In this document: piece after piece, positions 1 through 12,000 of the stretch
Position numbering within the stretch: position 1 is the stretch's first letter
Layout: every line of letters starts with the position of its first letter
Assembly (NCBI GenBank): GCA_013400975.1
Contig: WBMZ01003481.1
Coordinates: 1-64,000, forward strand
DNA length: 64,000 bases
Reading direction: 5' to 3'
DNA from: Atrichornis clamosus
Lineage: Eukaryota; Chordata; Aves; Passeriformes; Menuridae
The notes under the pieces: generated by a model
Told to the model about the DNA's origin: nothing
The model's database searches: none
The model's input: the letters and a program-made list of their open reading frames with translations, nothing else
Program-made: the position numbers and the translations under genes

Positions 1-50
1 CCCGGGCCGGCAGCGGGAGGCGCGGCGGGACCGGCGGCGGCGGCAGGATG
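1..50 (+). CDS. GUCY1B2: GUCY1B2 exon 1: 5' UTR end and isolated start codon
   Basis: A GC-rich leader ends in GCAGG, then ATG at 48-50, directly followed by the donor GTGAGC. Joined to the next exon (TATGGATTT) this reads Met-Tyr-Gly-Phe, the conserved N-terminus of sGC beta subunits. Only 47 nt of leader are inside the window; the promoter lies to the left. Confidence 0.88.
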
Positions 51-3000
51 GTGAGCGGGGCGGCGGGGCGGGGGCGAGCCGGGACAGACAGACAGAAAGA
101 CAGACAGACAGACAGGCAGCTCCTGCAGGGGACGGACGGACAGCCAGACGGGCAGCTCCTGCCGGGGACGGACAGATAGACAGGCGGGTAGCTCCTGCCG
201 TGGACAGACAGCTGCGGCCGGGGACGGACAGACAGGCAGCTCCTTCCGTGGACAGACGGACAGATAGACGGGCAGCTCGTGCCGGAGCCGGACAGACAGA
301 CGGGCAGCTCCTGCCGCTGGCTCCCAGCCCGAGAGCAGGGGCTGAGCGCCTGCTGCCGCCGCGCCGGGGGCAGGGTGCTGACCCGCGGGCTTTGCGGGAT
401 CCGCACCACATCCTCCCTGGGCTGCTGCCGCTCTGGCAGCGCTGCTCGGGGCTGTTCTTTGAGCGTTTCCCCCCACCGCCAGTGTAGGGTCTGTCGGTGT
501 TAACGCCAAACCCCAGCAGTCACGGCTCAGCCAGGTCACCGCGGATGCGGCAGCCGTGCGTGGCTGCTGCGCCCGCCGCTGCAGCGCCCTGCTCCCGGCG
601 GCATCCACGGCAGCGCATCCCTGACCTGCGGCTGCCGCCGGGTCCTTCTCTGCTAAACAGGATGGACTGTTTGCTCTCTTTTGCTGAATGCTTGTGAAAC
701 GCTGCGGAAAAGGCTGCGCTGTTTAGATATAATGACTGTCAAACATTATTACATTCCCTTTTGGCCGTCAAGCGTTATTACGTTCTCTTTTGCAATGTAA
801 AATTAGCAGAGGAACCTGAAATACACAAAGGTGGCATGTTGGGGCAGCATTTGAAAACCCAGTATGTCTTTTCCATGTTCATATATTTACTTTTGCAGTA
901 TGGATTTATAAACACATGCCTGAAGTCTTTGGTGGTTGAAAAGTATGGTGAAGAAACATGGGAAAAATTAAGGTAACATGTTCCCAATAAATGTAGTGCA
1001 TTGAAAGAAAATGTTCAGGAATTCAGCAGCAGGGGATATAATTTCTCAATGGTAAATGGTAGCTGATGTGTATCTCAAGTAATTATTAGAAGTAACGAGC
1101 AGGGCAAAAGCAAGAGTTTCTTGCCTTGTAACACTTCATACTCTGATACTAATTTATCCCAATTAATTTGTCATATCAGGTAATTAAAGATGACATTTAG
1201 TCTTATAGACAATTTTGCAATAGACTCACTGGCTCACTGTGACAGTATTGAAAAGTAATTACACTGAAAAGATGTCATCCTTGATATAAAGTCCGTTTAA
1301 CCCCAGTACTTTCAGAACAGCAGGTAAATCATAGAATCATAGATCATCTAGTTCCAATCCCCCTCCCACGAGCAGGAAACCTTCCACTAGAACAGGTTGC
1401 TCAAAGCTCCATTCAACCTGGCCTTGTATCATCTCTGGTTTTGTCTTTACCTCATGAGCTATATGGTATTTCCAAGATATATAAATGATGCTTAGATACA
1501 TATATATATTATCCATTGACACGAATATAAAAAAATCAGCAGGTTTGTGGAGCCCCAAGAGCTTGATATCGTGGCCACATTGAACAACAAGGCAGTAGAC
1601 CAGAAGAGAAACCAAGACTCCACTTGCTGTAGCGCCCCGCGGTATGATGCCCTAATCCTTGAAAGGGTTTACTGTGATACCATAATGTGAAATAGCAGAA
1701 ATGGAGAGGTGGACAGCACCATTCTGCCATGTTAAAGCAATTCAATTAATTTAAAGCTATTTAATTTTAAACTTATATCATTCAAGGAAGTAGTGTGTTC
1801 CAATATAACGCTCGAGGGAGGTTAAGGAGTGGGTTCACAGCAAACAGTGCTTAACGAGTGCCAGGTGGGTCACCCAAACGTGTTGTATTTGCAGCACTGC
1901 TGAGACAAGAATATTGTCTTTGTTGTAGGCTGCAGGCTGGAGTCCAGGATTCTTTCTTGACTTTTGAGGTTTACAAAGATGAGATCACAATGCAGCTCGT
2001 CGACAAAGCCTGCAAAGTGCTAGGTATGTGTCACCATGCCTCAAAAATGACCCTTCCTGGGCCAAGCCTGAGACTGCAGCCCAGGTTTAGTCTCCTGTGC
2101 CCTTTGGAATGCCTTCCCTGTGTTGCAAATTTTCTACCTTCACTCTTAATCCACCTGACAGCATTTCAGGAACTTCCAAGCCTTTCCTATTAAGGTATCT
2201 TTATTTTGCCAGGTGTTCCTGCTGACATGGTTCTGAGAGAGTTTGGAAAGTATTTCTTTGAATTCTGTAAGCGCTCAGGCTATGACCACATGCTGAGGAC
2301 ACTGGGTGGAAATCTCTATGAGTTCATAGAGAACCTGGATGCATTGCACAGCTACCTGTCCCTTTCTTACCAGGCAAGTCCAAGCAGTAATTGCTGAGCA
2401 GGTATGGATGGACTCTGTCAGAGTTCATAACGCAAGGAACAGCATCTCATAGGTGTGAATGAATAATGAAAAAATACACCAAAGCATGTTCTCCTATGTT
2501 CTGAAACAGATTACTCCAAATTGTTAGGACAATTTCTAAGTATGGTTGTTTTTGATTAGTCCTCAATTATTTAGTACATTGGCTCTAATGCATAGCAGAT
2601 TTTCCTTTACAGGTGAGAATATTTAATTTTCTGTTTTTCAGCTTATTCATATTGCTGCTTATGTTATTAAGGTACGAGATGCTTTTGTACAAGTGGAATT
2701 CATCAGTAGTCTGCATCAGAAAAAGATTTTGAGGTTTTGGCTTTGTTTGTTTTTTCCTCAGGAGATGAACGCACCATCTTTTAGAGTAGAAAAGAATGAA
2801 GATGGGTCAATGCATTTACATTACTATTCAGACAGAAGAGGCCTGTGCCATATTGTGCCAGGTAATGAGACAAAATGCAGGGTATGGATCAGTGCAATAT
2901 GTATACAGAATAATCATATATTTGCAGGTACACTCAGATCTTTTTCAGATGAGGATTTGCCATGGAATTGAAGCCTGGTAGAGTTCAGTCTCCAAACACC

Positions 3001-6000
3001 TGAACTCAGTATTCCCCTACTGCCTGATCACTCCTAGCTCCCGGTAGCTTCCATCAAAATTTATGACATGACAACGCAGGCCATAAATGTCCATTCCTGC
3101 TATAGAATTCCTTCCCTGGAAGAAAAGTTAAGCTCATGGTGTGTACTGTGATTGTTCATTAGTTCTCAGTGACTCGTGCTCCTTAAATTACAGTGAAGTA
3201 GAAATTACAGAGGAGTTGAAGACATTCATCCACCCTGTAGTACATCCAATCTGTAAAACTCCTACTGAGCCCTGCTCAAAACTGAACCTCTTACCAACAT
3301 TTACCAGAATCTCCACAGTTGTACTTGTGCAAGGGTTAAACAGCTGTAGGTCTGTAAGAGATGACCATATACCCTTCTTTCATAGATGATGCTGAATTTA
3401 GAAGTTCATCAAAACTTCTCCCTTTGTCAAAATTCATTTTGTATTGAAAGCACAGAACTATTTGGAATTTCAGACAGAGCTTTTGAAGTGATTGTCCAGT
3501 ATTTTGCCTAATACCTAATCAGAAATGAGAGAACTGATTGTTCATCTGCATGAAAGATATTTCCTTCCTTTCAAAATATAATATTTTTCAATGTGTAAAA
3601 TAGATTGTATAGCAGAGTCTCTTTAGACTCCCTGCACTTCTTGGGTTAATGGGAATTCATATTATTGTTCTATAGTTACTTGAACACATTCTTCAGATAT
3701 CCTGCTGAGCTGCTCCTAGTGAAAATAAGCATTTGTCCTCAGCCAAGGCAAAAGAAACAGTAACTTTAAAGCTTACCTCCTATGTGCACGTTCTCATCAT
3801 GGCAACGGTAGTAAGAGTGACATAGGTTGCTTTCTTCTTCCACAGTCCTTTGGAAAAGTGATTTCTGAAACAGCAAAATTCCACCGTGGGTCCTCTAAAA
3901 AGGGAAATGAAAAGGTTTTGTTCTTGGCAATACCTTGTCTTTTGTTTCCCCTTCAGGAATCATCGGTGCAGCAGCCCTGGATTTTTTTAACACTGAGATT
4001 TCAATGAAAATAGTCAATCAAACAGAAGAAGAAGAAAGAACTGGGAAAAAAGAACATATTGTTTTTCTTGTCACTCAAAACCCTGTATTTCCATACAAAG
4101 AAAGAAATGAATTTTCTTCCTCACCTCAATACCCTGTTGACTCTGAAAAACAAATTGAGAACCAACTGACTAAAGAGGTATTTTAATATTCATTATCACC
4201 ATACTACTAAAATATATTTAAAATAAAAACACCCTTGAATTTCCCTTGGGATTTATTTCAACAGGACCTTGAAAAAGCCAAGAGTACAATTGGAGACAAG
4301 GGAAACTCTGTTTGTCCTGTTAAGAAAAGTCATTGGAAAACATTAAGAGGAATAATCACACTAGGAAAAGGTGAGAGATCGTTCAGAGGGAGCTCGTCAC
4401 CATTTCTGAGTCTCTTCAGTTAGAAAGTCAGAAAGCCTCCCTATCCCCACCCACTCATCCATTTTGAAGTTACCATTTATATTTCCTCTGCGACTTTTCA
4501 AAATGTTTCTGGTTAAGTTTCTTTCAGTTTGACATGGATGATCAAAGAAAAATTGCAGATAATAAGTATGCTTTGTAATGACAGATACTTAAATGGAATA
4601 TGACCTGTCACTTTTGTCTCTTAAACAGGGCTTTCATCTGAAAAGTATTCCTCTATAAAATACCATTGTGTGGTGCATTTGATTCTTCCTTCTCATGTCA
4701 CTTGGTTTAAGATGCTGAATTTAAAAATGTGTTTTTTAACTTGGTAGATACTACTCCTTTCCAAAATTGTCAACTGTAGTAAATTCAGAAAGCCAAATTA
4801 CATCCTTTGCTACCAAAAATCTACTGCTAATCTAGTAATCTCTGTTCATACTTTTATATGTTAGGTGTTTATATATGTTTATAAAATGGAAGGAATTTTT
4901 CAGTTAGGATCTTTTGATTGCCCAAGAGGAATGAGATTCTAGCTCAGTATTGCCAAGATATGTGGATTCTGGGAGGAGTGAAAAATTGAACCTGATATCA
5001 CCTGGTGCAGTGTCACAGGCAGTACAAGGGCAGATACATTGAGTAAGAAATTAATATATATTTAAAATAAAATTTGAGAATAGCATTACTACTAAAAAAA
5101 AATCCTTAATCTACAAATGTGAGTTACCACGAGCCAGACTTTGATAAATTAAAAACCCACATTGACTTCCCCTGAAGCAGTGAGAGGTCTAAGAGCTGCG
5201 TTCTACACTTGTAATATTTTGCACCAGACTCCTGAGTGACTTGAGCATTTGTTCTCAGCAGAACTTACCTGAGTACCTCTCCTAGCCACCTTCTGGGGGA
5301 AGGAGATGACATGAAGTAATCATCCTTTTGATTATTGTGGGTTACTGGAAATCCAAGTTTATACTGTGAAGATCAAATGTTTTGGGTGCTTCATTCAGAA
5401 GATGAGCTCTTTTGATTATTTTACCCATTGTATTCCTTTTACAAAAATATCTGCTAGTAAGCACAACCTACTCTGTAGATCTGTGGCCATTTTGAAAAAA
5501 ACCTCAGGGTAAATAAAATAGAAACCAAACAGTACTTTGGTCTCTGTGTTATGGACTGGAGTTCATTGTATAGGAGAAAACCCAGATCATGACGGGTTTT
5601 TCTCTCTAAGTGATCCTTAGTAGCTGGCAAAGTGTATTAAATCCACTTCTGTGCACATTGTTGTGGGATATAGCTGTGTTATATTGCTATGGCATCTGCA
5701 AATTCATAGAGGAGCAACACCTACAGTTGTTCATCTATTCTTATTTTTTCCACATAATTTCATGCATCCAGTGCTCTGTGCTTTTTGTGTGGTTAAGTTT
5801 TAAACTCTCAGCCAACTCAGATTAGTTGCTAATCAGCTGTGGATTATGCTGCAGAGCATTTAGCACAGATGTGTGCATGTTTCTGGGCCCACACACTGTT
5901 TGCTTTGTCTTCACTCATGAGACAGGGTCCTGTCTCACTGAGTGATAAAAAGTAATGCTGACTGGTTTTATGAGGTGCAGCCCAATTAAAACTGCACATT

Positions 6001-9000
6001 TATCTTGCCACAGGTAAGCTCCTGAGAGGATTTGATCCTGTTTATCCCAAGAGCCTATGGATTGACACCAAAACGTTTTGCAATGGACTTCCTTTTCACA
6101 TGGTTTTTGACAAGGAGGTAGGACAAGCATGTGGTCAGGGCCCTTGGTTAGCCTAAACCTCATAGTAATTCTCTTCTGTTTTACAGACTGTCCTACAGTT
6201 CACTGCTGTGTGTGCTCCGTGTGCAGCATACACTCATTTACAGGATTTGCAGAAGTACTCTGTAATTTGCAGAAGTATTCTGACATGCAATAAACAAAAC
6301 AGCTGGATCACTCCAGATAGGATTCTCCTTTGAATTTATTGAGTTTACCATGTCTGAAACTGCTGCAGATATGCTAGCAAGGTTTATTGCAGCAGTTTAT
6401 CTGTTACCAAACACTGAGCAGAACTTTCCAAGGTTTCTGGCCACCTTTCTGTACCTGGATATACCTATCCTTTAAACTGGCTTTACACTTGTAGTTAGTC
6501 CCCTCTCTTCCCAGCTCCTAATCTGTCCCAAGGCTTTGAGGGCTTTGCTGGCAGCTGAGGCTCTATGTGCTTCCTGAGTCTACTCCTACATGCTTCTGCT
6601 GGGAAAACCCAGCTGCCTGCTAAATCAGGCAGCATGCAGCCCCATCCAGGACCCAAGAATCTGTGCCTTCTGGGGGAGGATTGAGTCTCCTATCCTGTGC
6701 ACACACACGCTGCAGCCCCAGGCAGGGCTGCCCTGTGGCTGGTTTCCAACTAACCTGGGTTCCCACCAAGCCCCCTGGAGCTCTGCTCCCAACTCTGTGG
6801 AGAGAATGTAAATTTAAGACAGGAGCAAAGAAAGGAGAAGCTGAGGATGGGACAGCGGAAGAAAGCTGAATACATTCCCCTCAGGGAACATGTTTTGGCA
6901 TCATACTGCTTGAAATTCCAGGGCACATAATCTGCTTCATGCCACTGGTCCACACTGGCCAAAATACAGAGTCTCAAACCTTTCAAGACATCCAGTCTGC
7001 ATAATTTACTAAAATTACTAGTGTGCCAAGAGGAAAAGTCCTACACCCATTATTGGTAGCTAGGTCAGAGCTTCAATAACTGATGAGAAGTAGTGAAGGA
7101 CATTTCTGTAGTACTGAAGTCACATATGGTCAGCAGAGTAAAGGAGAATGACTAAACCTTTACACACCAATGGTTAAGAGAAAGTAACCTGTGGCATCCA
7201 TTAGAAAATTAATATTTGCCAAGGCGTTTTATGCCACATACTGTTTTAGGAATGCAAGACACTCTGGTATCTCTAATTTTCTCTTGCAGCTGCCTGTAAG
7301 GCTGTTTGTTAGTCCTACACAAATGCAAGCAGGGATAATAGGAGATAATTTTGGGCTTTTTTCAGAATTGATAGGAAGGAACATTTTAACGGTAACATTC
7401 CTTTCTTGGGGCTTTGTCTTGCTGTGAAGGACATTCAGAGCTGTGGAGTAATACAGAAACAAAGTAGAAACTTTGCTCAGAAATATTGTGCTATAGCAAG
7501 GCTCAGTGTGTGTTCATGTCTGAGCAATGATCAGCTGTAGCATAGTCTGAACCCAAAAGGACATGAATTATAACACATAGTCCATATTTTCTTTTTAAGC
7601 TCAAAGTGAAGCAAGCTGGGGTGAGCATTCAAAAGATTGTACCTGGCCTTCAGACCATGGGCATCTGCTTGGATCACTACTTCAAGATCATTCACCCAGA
7701 AGTACCCTTCACCATCTCTAGCATTCAGAAATTCATCAACAGCCAATTTGTTTTCCAGACTAGGAGAGAGATGATGCCAGAGTCATGGAAAGAACGGCCA
7801 ATGCTAGAGCTGAGAGGTACTTCACTGTTTTCAACAGCATAAGTGTTCATATTAAATCAGGAATTATGCTGAGTTGAACTAATGTCTTTCTGTGTGCTCC
7901 TGACCTCACATAAGTCCTATAAATAGCCCTTGGGCAGAGAGGAGATTAGATAGTTCTGTTTAGAGGAACAGTAGATGCTTGTACACAAAATCTGCTATCA
8001 CTTCACCAGATTTTGAAGGCTTTCAGTCAGAAACAACAACTCTGCTCCTGTTTGAAAGGCTTAGAAATATGGCGGTTTTCTAATGCTGCAAACCCCACAT
8101 GTGAATACATGATTTGTTCTTAATTTATGCCTTTGAGGGGAGTTATTTGCTACTGGCTGGGTTTCAAATGTGGATAAAAATAGATTCGTTCCCTGTGCTT
8201 TTATTTTTTGTAGTCACATTTTCAGATTCTGATTTCTGTCTTCACACACCCCCCCAAAGTCACGTAAGAGTTTACCAGTTAAAATTATCTCAGCAAAAAA
8301 GATACTGTATTTGCTTTATTTTTACTGAGAGGACTGAATATGGAATGATCCTCTGCTTTGTGTAATTAACTATAATGACATTTGGTTTAAGTGTTCTGCG
8401 ACTTCAATTTTGCCTCTCTGAACTATGTAATATGACCTAATTTTCTCATCATGTCTTCTTTCACCTTTACGTAATGAGTGTCAAATTTTGTATTCCTGAG
8501 ATTCAGAAAAAAAATAAGAGTTTAGGGAGATCTTGAAAAAAGTAATGCTACCAAAACAAGGAACTTTGACTAGTCAGGGGTACAGCTGTACTTTCTCTTA
8601 TGTGGTAGGGGTTAATTCACATGGTATTTCTGATGTTTCAATCCTCTTAGTTTTAAAGCTGTTCATCCAGTTGCCCTGGGGATGAGGTGAGGGAGAAAGA
8701 AAGAAATAGGAATTCCTAAATTGCTGTTCAGAAACCAATGATACTTATGAAGCAAGTAAATAATAATAATAATAATAATAACAACAATAATAATATGTAA
8801 AAATCAGAATCATAACCAAACCTCAATCAAAATCCCAAAAACTCAATCCCCCAACAAAAATTTCTTCTACATTTCAAGCATTTTTGTAACTGCTTATTTA
8901 GATTATGATAGTGACTGAAAGCTCCAATTTTGAGGAAGGAAAGTGCCATTGACTTTACTGGGGCACAAACTGCCCACTGTCAAATTAAACTTCAAATGTT

Positions 9001-12000
9001 TTGCTTAATCACTGCGAGTCTGAGTTCCCCTGTGCACGATTCAGACTGACTGGCTTCAGGAGGAGCTCAAGAACAAGGAGGAGAAGAGGGGCAGCGGGGA
9101 GGGATGCGGAGCGGAAAGGAGAGGAGAGATGTTGTGAGCACTGGGGTTCCTCATGAGGAGGAGGGACCTGAAGCATGGTGGGCTCTGCAGTGAGGGACTG
9201 ACTGCTTCCTGGGTCCTGACGTTTTGTTATTTGCCTAGGGTGGCTCCTCTGAACAAGTTCACCTCTAACTCCAGGAAACAAATTCCTGTGATGATCCAGA
9301 CCCTACAGAAACCCACTGTCCTTAGAACACATTCCCTAGAATTAACTCCAGTAATGCTGAGCGCCGTGTGAAAGGCCACACTGCTGAAAACGCTTCCCAA
9401 TGCTTGTTCCACACAGGCCAGATGATGTGGATGGAGTCCCTGCAGTGCATGCTCTACCTGTGCTCCCCTTTGCTTCGCACGTTGCACGAGCTGGAGGAGC
9501 GGCAGATGCACATTGCGGACATTGCCCCTCACGACGTGACCAGGGATCTGATTCTTCTCAACCAGCAGCGCCTGGCGGAGATGGAGCTCTCTAACCAGCT
9601 GGAGAGGAAGAAGGAAGAACTGCGGATCCTATCGAAGCACCTGGAGGAAGAGAAGAAGAAGACTGAAGCTCTGCTCTATGCCATGCTTCCCCAGCACGTG
9701 GCCAACCAGCTGAAAGAGGGGAAGCGAGTTGAGGCAGGTGAATGAACAGGATGCGTTTGTGATGTGTGGTTTGTGCACCAGGAGATGGTGACAGAGGCAC
9801 TGGGGTGCTGGCACAGCCCCTTTGTCACGGCTGCGGAGTACATTCTCTGCTTGGTGACATTCATGGGTGGGAGGAGGACCACAAACCCTTAATCTTGCTG
9901 ATAATATTAATTAAACTATTCTTTCAAAGAAAGCTTTGGAAGCTCTTTGCCAAAATTGTTCCTTAGGAGGTGAAAGGTGGTGGCAGTGCCCATTCAGTGA
10001 ACAAAATTCAGTGTTTCAAAAGTAATCTGAGATTTTGGTTTTAACATGAGTATGGAGGAAAATGAGGGCTCAGGAATTAAGAGAATAAAGAAAGTTCTCT
10101 CTCCTAGAAAATTCTCTTAGTATCTCTATGCTGTCTCTAAACAGAATCACAATGATTCCCACTGTTACTAAGGATAGCAATAATATGCCTAAAATTCCCT
10201 TCCATAAGCACATATATGAAGTTAGGGGTGAAGGGCTAAGTGTATTCTGTATATAATGTATTCAGACGTCTGTATTGTTTGAGATGTGTGATGATTCTTA
10301 TATTTGATATACTCTTGTATCTACACCTCTCCTTCATATCAGCACCCTTATATGAGTATTAAAACTGATAGGTCGTAAAAAGATCTTTGCAAACAAGTCT
10401 CACACGGATAGGACAGTCCAGCCCTTACAAGTACTTACCACTGCTCTTTCTGCTCACAGGAGAGTTCAAGGAGTGCACTATACTCTTCAGTGATGTTGTG
10501 ACCTTTACCAACATTTGTGCCCAATGTGAGCCCATTCAGATAGTTCTCATGTTAAATTCAATGTACCTGAGATTTGACAGACTGACCACAGTGCATGATG
10601 TGTACAAGGTACGTACTGATCGAAACAGGCTGTAGAAATTTTGGGGGTTGTTTTGGTTTTTTGGTTTGTTTTTAAATGCACTTAAATCCTCTTCACACCA
10701 GCATGATTTTTGATAAACCATAAAATATTGCCTATTTGTAGTGGCCACACAAACTAAAAAACAGGGAGAAGTGTGTTTAAATATGTTTAAATTTTTTGGA
10801 CAGGAATGTAAATTCTATCATAGGCTAAAGTCTCTTTCCACAACACTAACACCAGAATAGCTGCTCTTTCATACATCTCTCTCTTCCTTTTCTCAAATGC
10901 CTATCCAACATGACAGGATATCCTAGTTTATGGACCAATTTGAATAATTTTCCTAGTTCCTTTATTTGAATCTGTTGCAAATAGGTCACTATGTCATTAA
11001 GTGTCTCCTTTGGTGGGAAATAACGTCATAAACAATACCCAGATAATGCCTAGACTTTTTTTTTATTTCATGGAGATCTTCAGCAACGGTATCATCTCCT
11101 GCTGACACCCAAAGAGCATGGATTAGACCTCGACTGTACTGTACATGTGGTCTCCAAACTGTGCTGGAAAAGTCAGAGCCCTGGTTGGCCTGTAATAATA
11201 GTGTATTAACACCTCCAGAGTCACCAGATTTGATGTGCCGAAGAGCAGATCCAAAGTTTCTGTCTGTTCCCAGCTCATTAAATATTTAGGAAGGCAGAAA
11301 TAGTAAAGGGTGAAATCCAAGTCTCATTCATTCCTTGCTCAGGCAAGGCACGCAGTTCATCCCACAATAAATTGTACTGGGAAATCAGAAGCACTTCTTC
11401 CTTGGCAAGGAAAGTGTATTCAATAATTGAAGCATCCAGGATATGGCCCACAGATTTTAGGATAAATTAGCATCATATTCTATCTAAATCATCCATCATG
11501 AGTAAATGATCTGTCGCTATAATAATCTCTTTTGATGCCTGTATATAACTCTTATTAATATTGAAGGAGGTTACTGGGGTACAGAGAATGAGGACGAGAT
11601 TCCTATTGCAGGGAATTGGGAAAGAAATGAAATAGTGACATTAACCAAAGAAACTTGGCCCAAGTTTATAAACATCTGAAGTTATGAGTAAATCTTGTTA
11701 AATTAACTCCTTTACTATGGCTGAAAAATAATTAGTTATCTATTTGCATTAGCAACTTTTTACAGCTGTTTTTAATTTGTTACAGAAAGTTACTGGCATC
11801 ACTGTAGGTTTGGCTATCCGATAGAAGGCAGGGACAGGAACACATTCTTTGAGACTCATGTGCTGGAGTTTTAAGTCATTATGTTAATGAACTAACCCAA
11901 ATATTAAATGATGTTTCTGCTCTCCTATTGGTGTTAATTTTTAAGAAAGCCAATTAATCTGCTTCAGAAGATGTCTTGTTTACTGCTGGTAAAAGGAACA

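Noticed and set aside
200..487. 95-codon plus-strand open frame near the GUCY1B2 5' end
   Set aside because: It runs through the intron 1 minisatellite; the amino acid pattern only mirrors the GACAGACA repeat.
2374..2397. Read-through of GUCY1B2 exon 4 to a stop at 2397
   Set aside because: It gives ASPSSNC after SYQ, which no family member has; the GC donor restores the conserved sequence.
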